Origin: Streptosporangiaceae bacterium
GTDB taxonomy: Bacteria > Actinomycetota > Actinomycetes > Streptosporangiales > Streptosporangiaceae
DNA length: 6,819 nt
Direction of reading: 5' to 3'
Assembly (NCBI GenBank): GCA_030045295.1
Contig: JASIGD010000385.1
Coordinates: 1 to 6,819, forward strand
Shown: positions 6,009-6,819 of the stretch, one piece after another
How the letters are laid out: each line of letters begins with the position of its first letter
Position numbering within the stretch: position 1 is the stretch's first letter
Program-made: the position numbers and the translations under genes
The notes under the pieces: generated by a model
Told to the model about the DNA's origin: nothing
The model's database searches: none
The model's input: the letters and a program-made list of their open reading frames with translations, nothing else

Positions 6009-6819
6009 GGCGCCGGCAGCCAGGACACGTGGCCAGCCAGCAGCGCGTAGCCGACGAAGGTGACGGCGTCGATCAGGAAGTGCGCCACGATCATCGGGGT
6101 TACCCGGCCCCAGCGGCGGTACAGGACTCCGAAGATGGCGCCCATGGCGGCGTTGCCGATGAACGCGCCCGCGCCCTGGTAAAGGTGGTAGGAGCCCCTG
6201 ATCACCGCGCTGATGGCGATCGCCTGGGCCGGCTTGACCCCGAGCCGGTCCAGCCGGCTCAGCAGGTAACCCAGGACGATGACCTCTTCCAGCATGGCGT
6301 TCTGCGCGGCGGAGTACAGCAGTATGGGGATGCGCCACCAGACGTCGGGCAGGTTCTCGGCGACGACGTTCAGCTCGACGCCCAGGTGATACGCGATCAG
6401 GTACAGCACCAGGCCGCTGCCGCCAATCACCGCGGCCAGCACCGCTCCACGGCCCAGGTCCTTGGCCGGCTGGCTGGCGTCGATGCCGAGCGACGACGGC
6501 TTCTCGCCGGACCGGGCCAGCAGGTAGAAGACGAGCAGCACCGGGGCGAGCGCCAGGGTGATGCTGGTGATCTGCAGGAACAGGTCGAGCAGCGGGCGGC
6601 CGGGCGCGAGCGTGCCGTGGACGACCACCGCCTGCTTGCTGAGCGCCTGATTCGCGGTCAGCGAGCCGATGTACTGGACCAGGGCGTATACGCCGCTGGC
6701 ACCGAGGGATACGGCGAAGACGGTGACGATCTCCCAGCGCTGGAGCGCGGGGCTGGGCAGGCCGATGCCGGGCTGCGGCGGTAGCCCGGCCCCGGTGCCC
6801 TCGGGAGGCGCCCCGGTCG
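6005..6819 (-). CDS. CPBP-family (CAAX-type) intramembrane protease, 5' end beyond window
   Basis: Multi-pass membrane protein of the CPBP/Abi group of intramembrane metalloproteases; 270 residues are visible. The frame is open to the window edge with no ATG, GTG or TTG before the GTG at 6628, which would cut off the first membrane segment (visible residues 28-50, beginning RWEIVTVFAVSLGASG), so the true start is outside the window. Further hydrophobic segments lie near 79-100, 123-143, 163-186, 201-233 and 240-261. Motif 1 is LEEVIVLGYLL (EE at visible 177-178), motif 2 is RGSYHLYQG (His 211), and motif 3 is HFLID (His 246, Asp 250). Motif 1 has Leu where most members have Arg (EExxxRGYL). 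It overlaps the M50B gene by four bases, so the two are almost certainly co-transcribed. Known members process prenylated proteins in eukaryotes or take part in bacteriocin maturation or immunity; no such partner is visible, so the role is unknown. Confidence 0.85.
   Translation of the reverse strand, partial: TGAPPEGTGAGLPPQPGIGLPSPALQRWEIVTVFAVSLGASGVYALVQYIGSLTANQALSKQAVVVHGTLAPGRPLLDLFLQITSITLALAPVLLVFYLLARSGEKPSSLGIDASQPAKDLGRGAVLAAVIGGSGLVLYLIAYHLGVELNVVAENLPDVWWRIPILLYSAAQNAMLEEVIVLGYLLSRLDRLGVKPAQAIAISAVIRGSYHLYQGAGAFIGNAAMGAIFGVLYRRWGRVTPMIVAHFLIDAVTFVGYALLAGHVSWLPAP

Noticed and set aside
6009..6338. Longer start for the M50B gene inside the CPBP gene
   Set aside because: The added residues are the out-of-frame shadow of CPBP; the hydrophobic M50B sequence begins only after the GTG at 6008.
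6683..6694. Perfect 12-bp palindrome GGCGTATACGCC
   Set aside because: It lies inside the CPBP coding sequence as ordinary codons (Gly-Val-Tyr-Ala), far from any start, so an operator role has no support.
6029..6784. A 251-residue plus-strand frame opposite the CPBP gene
   Set aside because: It is Gln/Asp/Arg-rich shadow sequence; the minus strand encodes a membrane protein with conserved motifs.

Overview
The window is very GC-rich and densely coded, and every gene I can support lies on the minus strand, so transcription runs from high to low coordinates. The clearest taxonomic clue is an mshC gene for mycothiol synthesis, a pathway known from Actinomycetota. High GC, GC-rich third codon positions and possible leaderless starts agree with an actinomycete. 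I cannot name the order or genus from sequence alone.

Layout in transcription order: (1) 6819-6005, the C-terminal part of a CPBP (CAAX-type) intramembrane protease whose start lies beyond the window. (2) 6008-5277, a small M50B-type membrane metalloprotease whose GTG start overlaps the preceding stop by four bases. (3) 5276-5196, a short regulatory region with a textbook sigma70-type promoter (TTGACG, 17 bp, TATCAT) and a 10-bp palindrome at the likely transcription start. (4) 5195-4410, an IclR-family regulator. (5) 4341-2773, an amidase-signature enzyme closest in motif pattern to peptide amidases. (6) 2772-2657, an intergenic stretch with two small inverted repeats and a possible leaderless promoter. 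(7) 2656-1295, mshC, with an unusual Pro/Thr/Gln-rich insertion. (8) 1207-1, the N-terminal 402 residues of a fusion between a four-cluster ferredoxin and an NrfD-type membrane subunit, cut by the window edge.

Three functional units are likely. The two membrane proteases form one translationally coupled pair. The IclR regulator and the amidase, 68 bp apart, look like a regulator-target pair for use of an amide compound. mshC (thiol redox buffer) and the Fe-S/NrfD protein (membrane electron transfer) follow; their adjacency may be coincidental. No RNA genes, mobile elements, CRISPR arrays or phage genes were seen, and no gene-free stretch exceeds about 120 bp. I found no clear new system. The items most worth a second look are the coupled protease pair with its altered CPBP motif, the MshC insertion and the Fe-S/NrfD fusion.
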